The notes below the pieces were generated by a model. The model had not been told where the DNA came from. It saw only the letters and a program-made list of their open reading frames with translations, and searched no databases. Below, piece after piece: positions 54,841 to 64,000 of a stretch of DNA of 64,000 nucleotides (its first letter is position 1; the number at the start of each line of letters is the position of its first letter). Both the position numbers and the translations under genes were made by a program. The stretch is from Macroventuria anomochaeta (Eukaryota; Ascomycota; Dothideomycetes; Pleosporales; Didymellaceae), in contig NW_022985373.1 of NCBI RefSeq assembly GCF_010093625.1, forward strand, positions 62,001 through 126,000, given 5' to 3'.

Positions 54841-55135
54841 GTGTGCGTGCGCGTGCGTGTGCGCGAGCTTTACGATAGCGAGGAGGGAGAGAGGGGACAA
54901 GATGATAGCGCGAGGAAGCTTCTGGAAACTGTAGACTGAGTGCGGGCACGATGTGAAGCTAGTGGAAAGCCCTTTTTGTGATTCGTCGACTTTGTAGGGT
55001 AGTTGAACAGGGTGCCATCACAATGCAAACAAATCATTCATAACTACTGCCCGTGCCGTGAGTCACAAACGCCTACCAACCGCTATGCCGCCAAACGCTT
55101 GTCGAAATGCTCCAAAATGCTCATCGCACCAACGC

Positions 55136-56533
55136 TTAAGCAACAGTATCGCTCTCCTCCTGCGCAAGCAATCCTGTACGCTCATGCCTGCTGTGCTCTG
55201 CATGTATCCAGAATGGCCGTCCACTCCTCTCATCTCTCCACATCTCCAGTCTCCTTGCGCCCTGAAGACCCCAGTGCCAGACAAGCCCCGTGATGAAGCC
55301 TACAGCATCATTCTTGAAAGCCAGAATAGCCGCAACAGTGACCAGCAGCACCATGTATCTTTCCTTCCTCTCCCGCTCATTCAACTCCTTAACTCTCTTT
55401 CCATCCCACGGCAGCTCACCATCTTGCTCCCTCAAGTCCCGCGCATCGGTATTCACGCTCTCACCTACCTTCGCGAGTTCGACGCCCGCGACTAGTACCA
55501 GCACGCCAAGAAGAGATTTTGGGATCCCGGCCAGCAAAGCGACGATGGTCTCGCCGTTCCAGGACGCAAGGATGCCAAGCAGGAGCTTGACTAGGCCGAG
55601 GAAGACGATGGATGAGCCGCTGCGTGCGCCGAAACGGTATTGGCCCGCCAGACCGCCGGAGCCGTGGCATGCGGGCATTGCGCCGAACCAGCAGCCTGCG
55701 AGGTTGATCGCGGCGACTGAGATGCCGAGGGAGGTTACGGAGGGCGCCGGGGGGTAGGGTGGTGAGGGGAGCAGGTCGGAAGCTAGTGCTGAGGCGGCGA
55801 TGACGGAGTTGAGGATTGTGAGGGGGAGTTGGCCGAGCGAGGCGGTGGAGGTTGCGTGCCAAAAGTCGTGGGCTGAGGGGTGCAGGATAGGGATTGAAGT
55901 ACTTGGGTTTATTGGCTTTGGGCTCGCTGGTCCGAGGGCGGAGAAAATGATGCCGATTGTGAATACTATGAGAGCATATGGGAGTTTGGGGTATGCGGAT
56001 GTGGCCAGTAGAAACAGGACTGCGGCGATTGCCCAGAGCAAGTTGTCACCCCACCACGGCCCTGTCCATTCAAGAGGTTTGAGCATCGTTGTTCCAGCGC
56101 TTAGGCAGAGTGATAAGCCTGCCCCAACTTGGATGCCCTTCACGACCGGGATTGGCGTGACTCGGTTCGCCCAGTTGATGAGTCCTGTAATGCTGAATAA
56201 TCCCACCAAAGCTGCTACGACCAGCCCAGCAGCTGCGTTCTCTTCCAGCGTAAACTTCCGTGCTACGGCGACCGCCGCTATAGCTTTCATGGGCTGCACT
56301 GGTAGCGGTATCCCGAATGCGATGCCGGTGAATACATTGGCTGCTCCAGTGAACAGTAGAGTTGAGGGTAATGAGATCGAATTCGTGATAACCAAAGCTG
56401 TCATTAGTGGTAGCAGAGTCCCAAGATCTCCGAGCGAGCCTGAGAGTTCCGCGAGTGGTTGCGCTTTGAGCGTTTGTACATTGTGTCTGTGATTGCTGCG
56501 GAGACGCGGAAAAGGATTCGTGAAGAGTGGCAT
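55136..56533 (-). CDS. MOT1-type molybdate transporter
   Basis: Single exon, 465 residues from ATG 56533 (MPLFTNPFPRLRSNHRHNVQ); the frame extends 21 codons further but without an ATG. About ten hydrophobic segments are seen. Family signatures: AELSGSLGDLGTLLPLMTAL near the start, ANVFTGIAFGIPLPVQPMKA, and PACHGSGGLAGQYRFGARSG with SSIVFLGLVKLLLGILASWN after it. These belong to the MOT1 branch of the sulfate-permease-like superfamily, whose algal and plant members carry molybdate with nanomolar affinity. Fungal relatives supply molybdenum for nitrate reductase and other Moco enzymes. Substrate is inferred from the family. The C-terminal tail is charged and presumably cytosolic. Confidence 0.88.
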   Translation of the reverse strand: MPLFTNPFPRLRSNHRHNVQTLKAQPLAELSGSLGDLGTLLPLMTALVITNSISLPSTLLFTGAANVFTGIAFGIPLPVQPMKAIAAVAVARKFTLEENAAAGLVVAALVGLFSITGLINWANRVTPIPVVKGIQVGAGLSLCLSAGTTMLKPLEWTGPWWGDNLLWAIAAVLFLLATSAYPKLPYALIVFTIGIIFSALGPASPKPINPSTSIPILHPSAHDFWHATSTASLGQLPLTILNSVIAASALASDLLPSPPYPPAPSVTSLGISVAAINLAGCWFGAMPACHGSGGLAGQYRFGARSGSSIVFLGLVKLLLGILASWNGETIVALLAGIPKSLLGVLVLVAGVELAKVGESVNTDARDLREQDGELPWDGKRVKELNERERKERYMVLLVTVAAILAFKNDAVGFITGLVWHWGLQGARRLEMWRDERSGRPFWIHAEHSRHERTGLLAQEESDTVA

Positions 56534-57690
56534 AGCGAGTCGAGCTTGAGGATATCGTTGCACACAATCGTGAAAAATTGCAGGAGAAGAGTACAAGAAA
56601 AGAAGAAGATATTCAGGACCGAGGTATCATAATGCGGTGTACAATAAGCAAGCCTGCGCTAAAGGTGGGATGATGGTGACGGGAGCCCGGAAATGACTGG
56701 ATAGCAGACAAGCTTCAGCCACGCGGGCAGACGTCACAAGGGAAGATGCTTGTCCACGTGTGTCGCGCCGTCGCCGGATAACGATGCGAGTAAGGCTGAG
56801 ATAGGGATGGCTGGTGTCTTTTGTGAGGAGCTGTTGGTGGATCTGTGAGGGGTGATATTTAGCGCTGCAATCGATGGAAGTAGGTGCACATGCTGGTTCT
56901 GGCAGGTGTCGTGCATTGCGGCTGCAGGTGGCTTGCAGCTTGACGGCAGGCTACCGAAATGATCAACTGATCGATGGTTTCTCAAAGTTACCTGAAGCAG
57001 AAGGTTCGCTTGAGGCTGAAGGACCCTGAGCTGATGAGGCTCCCATCTTGCTGCTTGTTCTGATTGATTGATTGATTGGTTTAACGTCCTATGTGAGTTT
57101 GAGAATATGGAGGACGAGAGGAGCTACTGCTCCTCTGGTAATGCAAGGATTTAGTTACAGGAGGCTGAGTTCTATGAAAATAGAAGGGGATGGTGAGGGT
57201 TTGCCCTCATGCTGCTTATTCTCATATGGTCTCAGTTTGCGCGCTTGCTTACAGCCATTGAGGCACAGGCATTCAATTTGAATGAAGCTGTCTTCTAAGG
57301 CATCAGAGCTGTATATGTACGCGTAAAGAATACCAATCTTAGTCACAACATTCATATGACTGAAAGGACTGGAGGATGGACGAGAAATGCCTTTTCACCT
57401 CTTTTCAGTCATAAATGCGAAGGAGACGCTCAAATCAAAGGCGTTTTCACTACGTGATACACTCGGCAAACCTTCCTTGAATATGTCCAGTGAGGATGGT
57501 GGGGTAGTGGGGCTGCACGAACGTCACCGCGGAGGACAAGCTGCCAGAGCTGCTCATCAACGGACTTCTGTTGTCCGACATCAGCATAGAAATAGTTGCA
57601 ATCATATCAGTTCAAGAGCAAAGTATCACGATCCAACTGCTTCCTTCCAACACTCCACAGTTCCGAACATCATCAAGAGGAAGCTTCAAC
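56534..57690. other. Intergenic region with a short GATT simple repeat
   Basis: About 1.15 kb between divergent genes. Only short frames are present. Four GATT units occur at about 57062-57078. No regulatory element is called with confidence. Confidence 0.45.
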
Positions 57691-58674
57691 ATGGCTGGCG
57701 ATGGAGAAGACCGAGCATCACTCGTTAACAGACAGCTACCAGAGATGACCTTGTCGACAGCAGACAGCCCTCTGACCAAGGCACGTCCGCCTCCAGAGAA
57801 CCTCAAGCCAACAGAGAGCGCGCAGTACCGGTTCGAGGTTCATGGCAATGCAATCAGTATGTGAACATCTCAAGAGGGTATACAGGCCCCATCTCATTGC
57901 ATTTTTTCTGGCTTGCACATGGCTGACATGTCTTCAGTTACTGGCGGAGCCGGCACTCTCGCCCTCGAAGCTGCCACGGCGCTCCTCGAACACGGCGCCT
58001 CCGGCCTCGCATTATGGGACGTGAACCCCGACTCCGCGTTCGAGAGCATCAAGAAGCTGCACGCACGCTTCCCCGACCGCCGCATTATGACCGAAGCCGT
58101 AGATGTTAGAGACGAAGCTCAGATAGCATCAGCCATAGAGAGCGCAGCGAAGGTACTAGGCAGTGTAGACATTCTCTGCTGCTTTGCCGGAGTAGTAGGC
58201 TGCACACACGCCATCGAAATGAAAGCAGACGAATGGCGCCGAACGCACGACGTCAATCTGACCGGTTCGTTCCTTTGCGCACAAGCTGTGGCACGACAGA
58301 TGCGCGCTCAAGGCACACCCGGCAGCATTACCTTCACGGCGTCCATATCCGCGCACCACACCAACTACCCACAGCCGCAGGCTGCATACAACAGCTCGAA
58401 GACGGCATTGCTATCGCTAGCGAAGAGTTTGGCAGCGGAGTGGAGCAGCTACGGTATCAGGGTAAACTGCTTGAGCCCTGGGTATATGGATACCATATTG
58501 AACGATGGGCCGGGGCTCGAAAGAGCGCGAGACTCGTGGAACTCGAGAAATCCTATGGGAAGGATGGGGCATCCGTGGGAGCTGACAGGGCCGCTGATCA
58601 CGCTGGTCAGCAACGCTGGGCGGTACATCAATGGGACAGACATAATCGTAGACGGAGGAGCAATGGTGTTCTAG
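57691..58674 (+). CDS. Short-chain dehydrogenase/reductase, sorbose-reductase-like
   Basis: Exons 57691-57856 and 57938-58674 (81-bp intron, GTATGT donor, TTCAG acceptor) give 300 residues. The splice joins HGNAI to TGGAGTLALEAATALLEHGA, rebuilding the TGGxGxx cofactor loop of the Rossmann fold (here TGGAGTLA). Further SDR landmarks: DVRDEAQ, CCFAGVVG (equivalent of NNAG), catalytic Ser in ITFTASISAHH, catalytic YNSSK with Tyr and Lys, and NCLSPGYMDT. The C-terminus GRYINGTDIIVDGGAMVF is typical. The closest group by eye is the fungal sorbose reductase/NADP-mannitol dehydrogenase type of polyol SDRs. The substrate cannot be told from sequence alone. The N-terminal 55 residues before the fold are longer than in the minimal enzyme. 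Confidence 0.88.
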
Positions 58675-59349
58675 AAGGGTACTAGAAGAATGATCAAGGG
58701 TGTCGTCCTAGGCGTTGCAAGCAGACCAGATTTGTTGTTGTGCTGGTGCTTGCGTGGTTACAAAGCAACGAGTGGGCATTCATCTGAGGTCGGTGAATCA
58801 GCTAGGCTAAGCGAACATCAACATCCTGCCAACAACTCTTATATCCTTTTCCTTGAACCCAGTCTAAGTCAGTAAGCTCTTGAAGACAAGCATGTATGTG
58901 TGCGAACGAAAAGGCGAAGGGAGAGCTGAATGCATTGCACCTGCAGCTGTGCAAGCACGAGCTTGCTGCCAGACTTGAAGTCACTCAGACTGAAGTCTGG
59001 CTGCTCGTGTCTTTTGCTCTCATCACTATAAGCGGGTTGATGTTCTGCTGACAACATGCCCGAGTTTCATGTTTGCTGAGGAGTGATTTAGGTCTTACAG
59101 CAGTCGAACTGCATGCCCAGTAGCTCAGTGTGTCGTGTCTCTTTCTCTCGACATCTTGTCATGACCCAATGTGACCTGCCGAGATGCGAGCTGCTTATGT
59201 TGCCCCGCTTCTGGTTTTCCAATTCAACCCCACAACACAACATCACCATCACCGGTGGATGCAGGTACAGCTCCGAGTCTTTCTGCTTTTCGATAATTAT
59301 GTAGTATATATTATGCAAATTCGTCTATGCTTTCATCAATAACCAATAA
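58675..59349. other. Intergenic region, no gene seen
   Basis: About 675 bp between the dehydrogenase and the tRNA gene with no supported frame. Confidence 0.5.
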
Positions 59350-59487
59350 GGGCGCTTGGTCTAGGGGTATGATTGTAAGTTGCACTACTCAACAATAGAA
59401 CTAAAGCAGTGTTCTAACAAGCAATAGTTCGCTTCGCATCAATTGATGAACCTGTGAAAGGTCGTGGGTTCAATTCCCACAGCGTCC
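59350..59487 (+). tRNA. tRNA gene with two insertions, body tRNA-Pro-like
   Basis: Cloverleaf parts are clear: acceptor GGGCGCT pairs with AGCGTCC (59481-59487, one G-U); A-box TGGTCTAGGGG; T-arm GTGGG-TTCAATT-CCCAC; variable AGGTC. The anticodon stem TTCGC (59428-59432) pairs with GTGAA (59454-59458). Two extra segments interrupt it. The first, 59375-59427 (53 bp), sits between the D-arm and the anticodon stem, starts GTAAGT, contains TTCTAAC and ends CAATAG, exactly like the spliceosomal introns of neighbouring genes. The second is in the anticodon loop (about 14 bases around ATCAATTGAT), at the usual place of tRNA introns. Without both, 71 bases remain, normal for this type. The body resembles fungal tRNA-Pro, but the bases at 34-36 read CGC, so the amino-acid identity is uncertain. 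It could be a dead copy. Confidence 0.7.
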
Positions 59488-59491
59488 ATTA

Positions 59492-59496
59492 TTTTT
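59492..59496 (+). terminator. RNA polymerase III terminator
   Basis: Five T on the coding strand start four bases after the tRNA's last paired base plus discriminator, the normal Pol III stop signal. Its presence supports a transcribed tRNA gene. Confidence 0.7.
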
Positions 59497-59636
59497 GCTA
59501 AATTTGTGATCTTTTTGCTTTACGGTGGAGATGCTAATGTTTTGCTTGGAGCAGAGGAGCGCGGTGTTGTGTCGAATTGTGGAAGGAACTATCAAGGTGC
59601 AACAACCCCACGTACACTCGTAGACCTCCGTCAAAT

Positions 59637-60282
59637 ATGGCAGCCAGCACTCTGGACGCGCCCCGTTACTTTGTAGATAACCCAGCTTGCCTACTCATGC
59701 TTATTATGAACGTCAAAATAACGATCTCTAACACCATATTCACTCTACGCCATTCCAGTGGCAGGGATACTCTCCATCGCACCGCGCTTCTACGCCGCCT
59801 CTCTCGGCAAGTTCGACAACAAGGTCAGATCCATCTCCAAACTCTTCCCAAAACCACTTTTTGACGCCTACAAGAATCCGCGCACCTACACACACGACAC
59901 CGAAAGCGACCGGAGCCTTGACAAGGCCACCAAAGCAAGGATCATCCGCGCCGAAGGCGCCCTGCAAAACGGCTTTGAAAACCTCGGACTCTTTGCTGCG
60001 GCTGTTGTAATTGGCAATGTTGCGAAGCTGGGTAACTCGACCCTGAACACGCTCTCTGCGGCTTATTTGGCGAGCAGGGTGACGTACAATGGGCTGTATA
60101 TTGCGGGGACGACGGATACGCTTTGTAAGTTTTGGGGTGTGAAATGGAGAGTGGTGGGCTAACGAGTGGTAGCGACCTTGAGGAGTGTGAGCTTCCTGAC
60201 TGGTGTTGGGTTTATTTGGACATTCTTCATTAAGAGCGGGAATGTGCTTAGGAACCAGCTGAAGATTTTGAGTGGAAAGTGA
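59637..60282 (+). CDS. MAPEG-like membrane protein
   Basis: Exons approximately 59637-59664, 59755-60124 and 60173-60282. The second intron is firm (GTAAGT, GCTAAC branch, GGTAG acceptor). The first exon and its donor are tentative, chosen because they give the right phase. The body reads AGILSIAPRFYAASLGKFDN, then ARIIRAEGALQNGFENLGLF, AAAVVIGNVAKLGNSTLNTL, SAAYLASRVTYNGLYIAG, with RxxxAxxNxxENL-type and YNxxYxxG-type motifs of the MAPEG family (microsomal glutathione transferase and leukotriene C4 synthase relatives). The last exon adds a final helix, SFLTGVGFIWTFFIKSG. It should be an integral membrane protein of about 165-170 residues in the ER or mitochondria. Fungal members are uncharacterised in most cases. 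Confidence 0.7.
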
Positions 60283-60415
60283 AGGTAACACCTGAAGGAT
60301 GATGCCAACAGAGTAACCCGTCACATCGACGAGTCATAGACCAAGTCTGACAAAAGCCTTCATTCGCACATCGTAAACTACGCTGCTCTCTAACCACTAA
60401 CAGACCCCAGGCTCT

Positions 60416-62815
60416 TCAATCATCCTCAACCGGCGGCGGCAGAGGAATACTAAAGTCCTCCAAACTCCCCAATACCTGACTACTCCCATACCCATTCTGC
60501 GTCCTCGCCATCACAGGACTACTCCATCCACCCATGGCCGCTCTCGACGGACTCGGGAAGCTACTCGGTATAAACAGCGACGGTGGCTTCTCCGGCGAGA
60601 CGAATGGCTGCGACTTCGAGATTCTGTGTGGCGTCGTATTTGCGCTAACTACTCGCTGCGTCCTGTTCTTCCTCGGCGTGACTTCGTCGACCGTTGTAGC
60701 TTGGCTGTGTTGAACGCGCGCTGATGAGGCAACCAATGCACCTGTCCTTAGGAGTTGAGGGGTGGCGTTGCAACTGAATGCATCGGCTGCGGCGTGCATG
60801 CTTGACGAGTTGGGTGCGCGCGCATGGACATATTGCGAGTACGATAGCCACTCACTCTGGAGCTGCTGTTCTGCTTTACTCGAGTGGGACTGCTGCGTTT
60901 CACGGTCCGCAGATGGCGAGCGTGGTACTTGCACAGATTCGCCGTCCAAATCTGTGGATTGGTGTAGCAGGGTTGATAAAGGCTGAGGTACGATGCGCTG
61001 TACCGTGCGTGGCGGCGTTGGCTCTGGTTCGGCGTCTTCTTCCTCGGAGGATTTATCTCCAATTACCATTGGTGTTGATGGAAGATCCTCGTCTGGCTGT
61101 GGTTGTATCATTGGCGGCGTGCTGGGGATGTTATCAGCCGGCACGAGCTGGGTGGTCATATCCAGCTGGCTGATCTCATTCGTCTGATCAAGCACTGGAA
61201 GGGACTCTTTCGAAGCGTCCGCATCTCGAAGTGACTGCGACTTGGATCCAGAATGCGCAGACCGGTATGAGCCGTACCCCGGTCCATCATCGTCGTAGAT
61301 GACGGGCGCCCAGGACTCTCCCAACTCAGGTGAAGACTGATGCGGTCTTTGTCGAACGGATGGCTCCTCTGGCTCTCCTGAAGATCCTCGGCTATCCAAA
61401 TGTAGATTATCGTCCTCATTCGCACATGCTAGGTCAATTTGTTGGAGCACCGCCTGTGTATCTGCACCGATGGCTTGACCGTGCATAGACTGGTTTGCGC
61501 CATCCATCTGGTCCTGCTCAGTGATATCATCCCCAATATCACTCCCTTCCTCATCTTCAGAGTCTTGAATGGTACTCTCAAACTTCCTCAAACTGGCAGG
61601 TGGTGCACGCTGAACGGTATGCTCCTGGAAGGTGACTTGCCTGCGCTTGGATGGCGTCTCTGCGACAATGGTCATGTTGGTTGTGCATTGTCGTAAAATG
61701 GATCTATTAGATTTCTGCGGAGAAGTCTGAGTGGATAGGACGGACTCAGCCGGCGATTGTGATGAGGGTATTTCGAAGATACGGCGCTTCTCAGGCGTAG
61801 AGAGCAGGTTGAATCTCGACTTTGCGGACTTCTCAGGTCTATCTGCCTTACTCGAGGGCTGTCGTGTTGCCGTCCTCCGTGGTGTCTGTCTGGTCCTCCG
61901 AGAAGGCGCTTCGATAAACTGTGTTGGTTGGTAGTCTTCCTCATCATCGTCTTCGGCCATGCCTTCTATTGATTGTATAATGACAGAAGCTTGTTCTTGC
62001 ATTACGATTGGCAGATCATGTTCATTCTCCTCTCGAACTTTGGCAGAGTCGTCCTCGGCGTCGCCAGATTGCTGTACAGCGGCTGCTCCATGGGTGGGCC
62101 CGTCAAGCTCAAGGAGACCTTGCTCGATGAGAGACTGCGATACCACGTCGTTGCTTGTCTGATCTTCCTCTAATTCTGCATCCAGATCGCTCATCTCTTC
62201 GAGCTCTTTCTTGCTCAAACGTCCCATGCCCGGTATCATCTGCGTAAGCGTTCGCTGCTTCTTGTCCCTCTCTCTCTCTGTGCCTACTCCACCCCAACTG
62301 ACTCGTGAGCGTCGCTTTACGAGCTTGAAATCGGGCTCGTCAGCGCTTATTGAAGGTCTTCGTCCGTCCGCTAGTTGCGTCATCGTGGACTGTCGTCGAA
62401 GCGTGCGGCTGGGTTCCTCTTTCGGCGCTGTCGTTCGTCTTCGGCGCTTCGACGAGGTAGTGACGGGTTCCTCATCCGAGACAGACCCCTCCCCTACATC
62501 ATTGCTGTTGCGCTTCTTGCTCCTCCTTCTGTTCACTGGTGTGCTCTTTGCAGTCTCTTCAGTCGCTGCTTCTTGCATTATCGACTCTTCCTCTGTTTTC
62601 TCCCCCTCTGTCCCTTCCTCAGCCTCAGACTTTTGTTGCCTCATCTTCTTCGGTAAGAAGTTCATTTGCCTCTTTTCGACTCCATCTTGCTCTGCTGATT
62701 CCGGTCTGCGCACTGTCTTCTTCTTATGAGGGAAATATACCTGCTTGGGCACTTTCTTCGAGTAGTAGATTTTATAATTTGCATCTTTGTTGCTCGTTCG
62801 CGTGCGTGGTGTCAT
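60416..62815 (-). CDS. Large disordered nuclear-type protein
   Basis: Single exon, 799 residues from ATG 62815 (MTPRTRTSNKDANYKIYYSK). The frame is open 123 codons further 5' with other possible starts, but the chosen Met precedes the first conserved-looking block, KKVPKQVYFPHKKKTVRRPE. The protein is rich in Ser, Glu, Asp, Arg and Lys, with many basic clusters (SKRRRRTTAPKEE, NRRRSKKRNS) and acidic ones (EDDDEEDYQPTQF, DSEDEEGSDIGDD), plus repeated SSQS/STP sites. A C-terminal block, RAAMGGWSSPVMARTQNGYG, then SQVLGSLEDFSIPLPPP, looks conserved. No enzyme domain is seen. Composition suggests a chromatin- or DNA-repair-associated phosphoprotein; that is inference. It is convergent with the MAPEG-like gene. 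Confidence 0.7.
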   Translation of the reverse strand: MTPRTRTSNKDANYKIYYSKKVPKQVYFPHKKKTVRRPESAEQDGVEKRQMNFLPKKMRQQKSEAEEGTEGEKTEEESIMQEAATEETAKSTPVNRRRSKKRNSNDVGEGSVSDEEPVTTSSKRRRRTTAPKEEPSRTLRRQSTMTQLADGRRPSISADEPDFKLVKRRSRVSWGGVGTERERDKKQRTLTQMIPGMGRLSKKELEEMSDLDAELEEDQTSNDVVSQSLIEQGLLELDGPTHGAAAVQQSGDAEDDSAKVREENEHDLPIVMQEQASVIIQSIEGMAEDDDEEDYQPTQFIEAPSRRTRQTPRRTATRQPSSKADRPEKSAKSRFNLLSTPEKRRIFEIPSSQSPAESVLSTQTSPQKSNRSILRQCTTNMTIVAETPSKRRQVTFQEHTVQRAPPASLRKFESTIQDSEDEEGSDIGDDITEQDQMDGANQSMHGQAIGADTQAVLQQIDLACANEDDNLHLDSRGSSGEPEEPSVRQRPHQSSPELGESWAPVIYDDDGPGYGSYRSAHSGSKSQSLRDADASKESLPVLDQTNEISQLDMTTQLVPADNIPSTPPMIQPQPDEDLPSTPMVIGDKSSEEEDAEPEPTPPRTVQRIVPQPLSTLLHQSTDLDGESVQVPRSPSADRETQQSHSSKAEQQLQSEWLSYSQYVHARAPNSSSMHAAADAFSCNATPQLLRTGALVASSARVQHSQATTVDEVTPRKNRTQRVVSANTTPHRISKSQPFVSPEKPPSLFIPSSFPSPSRAAMGGWSSPVMARTQNGYGSSQVLGSLEDFSIPLPPPVEDD

Positions 62816-63213
62816 GTTGTCAGGGTATGCATACTGTGGGTGGTGTTTAGGTAGACGCGTCGACGCGTAGAGACGGCGCGTCACCCCTGCCGAATCATGC
62901 GTCATTGGCCTGAGGCAACCTCGACCCTCTTCACTGCATGCGACAACGTCTGGGACTTGACACACTTTGGTACCGGTATCACTCTTACTGATGGCTGACT
63001 CAAAAACATGAGTGAAATAGTTTTCAGTCAATGGGGCTTCAGCAACTCCTACTTCTGATTGACTGCTCGTGATGCACGGTGTCGCGCTTTTTGTGCGGCA
63101 ATTTCGTCTCCTGGGATTCTCCAGAGACTCTTCTATTCTGGCACTTGCAATACAACTTCCACGTTGCATTTCACAGGTCAACAACGAGTTACACTTCTAG
63201 ATCTCCCTTGGTC

Positions 63214-63867
63214 ATGATATCGCTTCGTTCGACCCTTGTCATGCGTGGGTCCTTACGGCGACTTAGGCCAGCACTGTTCACAGGCCATCGAAGGTTGGCA
63301 TGTAACGAAAGCAAATCCAAAACAGAGTGTCCTAGCAAAGCAGCGGCGGCGACTTTGTCGTTGTCATCAACGCAGTTCTGGAGCTCATCGCCGATATGGA
63401 AACGAGCAGGTATCAACACTCTCCGGTGCCTCATTGGTTGCACAGCTGGCGACTTCTCAGCTATGTGGTACCTGCAGACTTTCCATGCAGACCTTGGATT
63501 ATCGACGATCATGGCGTTATCCAGTACGATGAATTGACCCCCACGTCTACTGGACGAGTACTAACGGGTTTCAGTGGCCTCTGGTATCACCACTTCACTA
63601 CTCCTTGAAACAGCTCTGCTCCGTCTGGGCCGTGACCGCTTATCGTGGATCGCTGCTGTAAAGACTGCTGCAGGCATGAGCATAATCTCTATGGTCACAA
63701 TGGAGGCTGCTGAGAACGCTGTTGACCTCCATCTTACCGGCGGCATGGTCCAACTCGATTCACCCGCCTTCTGGGCCGCTGCACTCCTCTCCGTGGCTGC
63801 AGGATTTTTGGCGCCACTTCCTTACAACTACGTTCGATTGCGAAAGTATGGCAAAGCTTGCCATTGA
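63214..63867 (+). CDS. DUF4396 membrane protein
   Basis: Exons 63214-63523 and 63575-63867 (51-bp intron with GTACGA donor, TACTAAC branch site and TTCAG acceptor) give 200 residues. The first 60 residues are basic and Ser/Arg-rich (MISLRSTLVMRGSLRRLRPA), resembling a mitochondrial presequence. The DUF4396 region follows: INTLRCLIGCTAGDFSAMWY, MALSMASGITTSLLLETALL formed across the splice, RLGRDRLSWIAAVKTAAGMS, IISMVTMEAAENAVDLHLTG, FWAAALLSVAAGFLAPLPYN and YVRLRKYGKACH at the C-terminus. Four or so hydrophobic helices are predicted. The family occurs in bacteria and fungi and has no established function. It is divergent from the preceding gene. Confidence 0.85.
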
Positions 63868-64000
63868 TGCTGATGTATTGTGGGACAGTGGTTCGGATGG
63901 CGGAAGGGTTCCGTGGATGAACAACCTACAGAGATCGACACCAGAACCTCTCGCTTCAAACTTAGGATACTTCTTGATGTGCACTTCTTGCGAGTCTGCA
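63868..64000. other. Right edge, no gene seen
   Basis: The last 130 bases downstream of the DUF4396 gene carry no supported frame. Confidence 0.4.

Noticed and set aside
57061..57078. GATT tetranucleotide repeat as a regulatory array
   Set aside because: Only four units; simple slippage explains it.
1..64000. CRISPR arrays, insertion sequences, rRNA or complete transposons
   Set aside because: None seen. The genome is eukaryotic, and no transposase, reverse transcriptase, long terminal repeat or regularly spaced repeat array was found.

Overview
This is nuclear DNA from a filamentous ascomycete (Pezizomycotina). Genes carry short introns of about 47-80 bp with GTAAGT-like donors and CTAAC branch sites, and the content is typically fungal: Kex2-processed repeat precursor, UstYa/DUF3328 protein, HET and HET-NACHT relics, 2EXR protein, Pcl-type cyclin, fungal Med1. 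A dothideomycete is my best guess, but nothing here proves the class.

Layout. 1-8.1 kb: a large disordered protein running off the left edge, the G-patch spliceosome-disassembly factor (TFIP11/Ntr1 family), and a secretory-pathway protein with one membrane helix and a poly-Asn tract. 8.4-13.1 kb: the most unusual part, with two decayed reading frames, a 290-residue secreted precursor of six Tyr/Gly-rich repeats that each end in a Lys-Arg Kex2 site, and, divergently, a UstYa-like membrane protein with both HxxHC motifs. This is the minimal signature of a fungal ribosomally made peptide (dikaritin/KEP-type) locus. 13.1-21.6 kb: 2EXR protein, 5'-nucleotidase-family phosphoesterase, ING/PHD chromatin reader, ORP1-like protein. 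22.4-28.1 kb: a decayed coiled-coil gene and gene-poor DNA. 28.1-36 kb: Pcl-type cyclin, two HET-type incompatibility relics (the second with a damaged NACHT domain), and a D-lactate dehydrogenase. 36.1-40.1 kb: a 1305-residue protein in which I see two histone-fold-like segments, H2B-like then H2A-like. 40-45.8 kb: gene-poor, with a Cys-rich frame broken by one nonsense codon. 45.8-64 kb: dense housekeeping genes: glutamine synthetase, Mediator Med1, a small Cys-motif protein, GFA-family enzyme, TFIIH subunit Tfb5, two small unknowns, a MOT1-type molybdate transporter, a short-chain dehydrogenase, a tRNA gene with two insertions, a MAPEG-like protein, a long disordered protein and a DUF4396 membrane protein.

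How they may work together. Only the 9.8-13.1 kb pair looks like a functional unit: the precursor would enter the secretory pathway, be cut by Kex2 after each Lys-Arg, be trimmed by Ste13- and Kex1-like exopeptidases, and possibly be oxidised by the UstYa-like protein. The other genes are ordinary unlinked cellular functions. All assignments come from reading the sequence; no database search was run.
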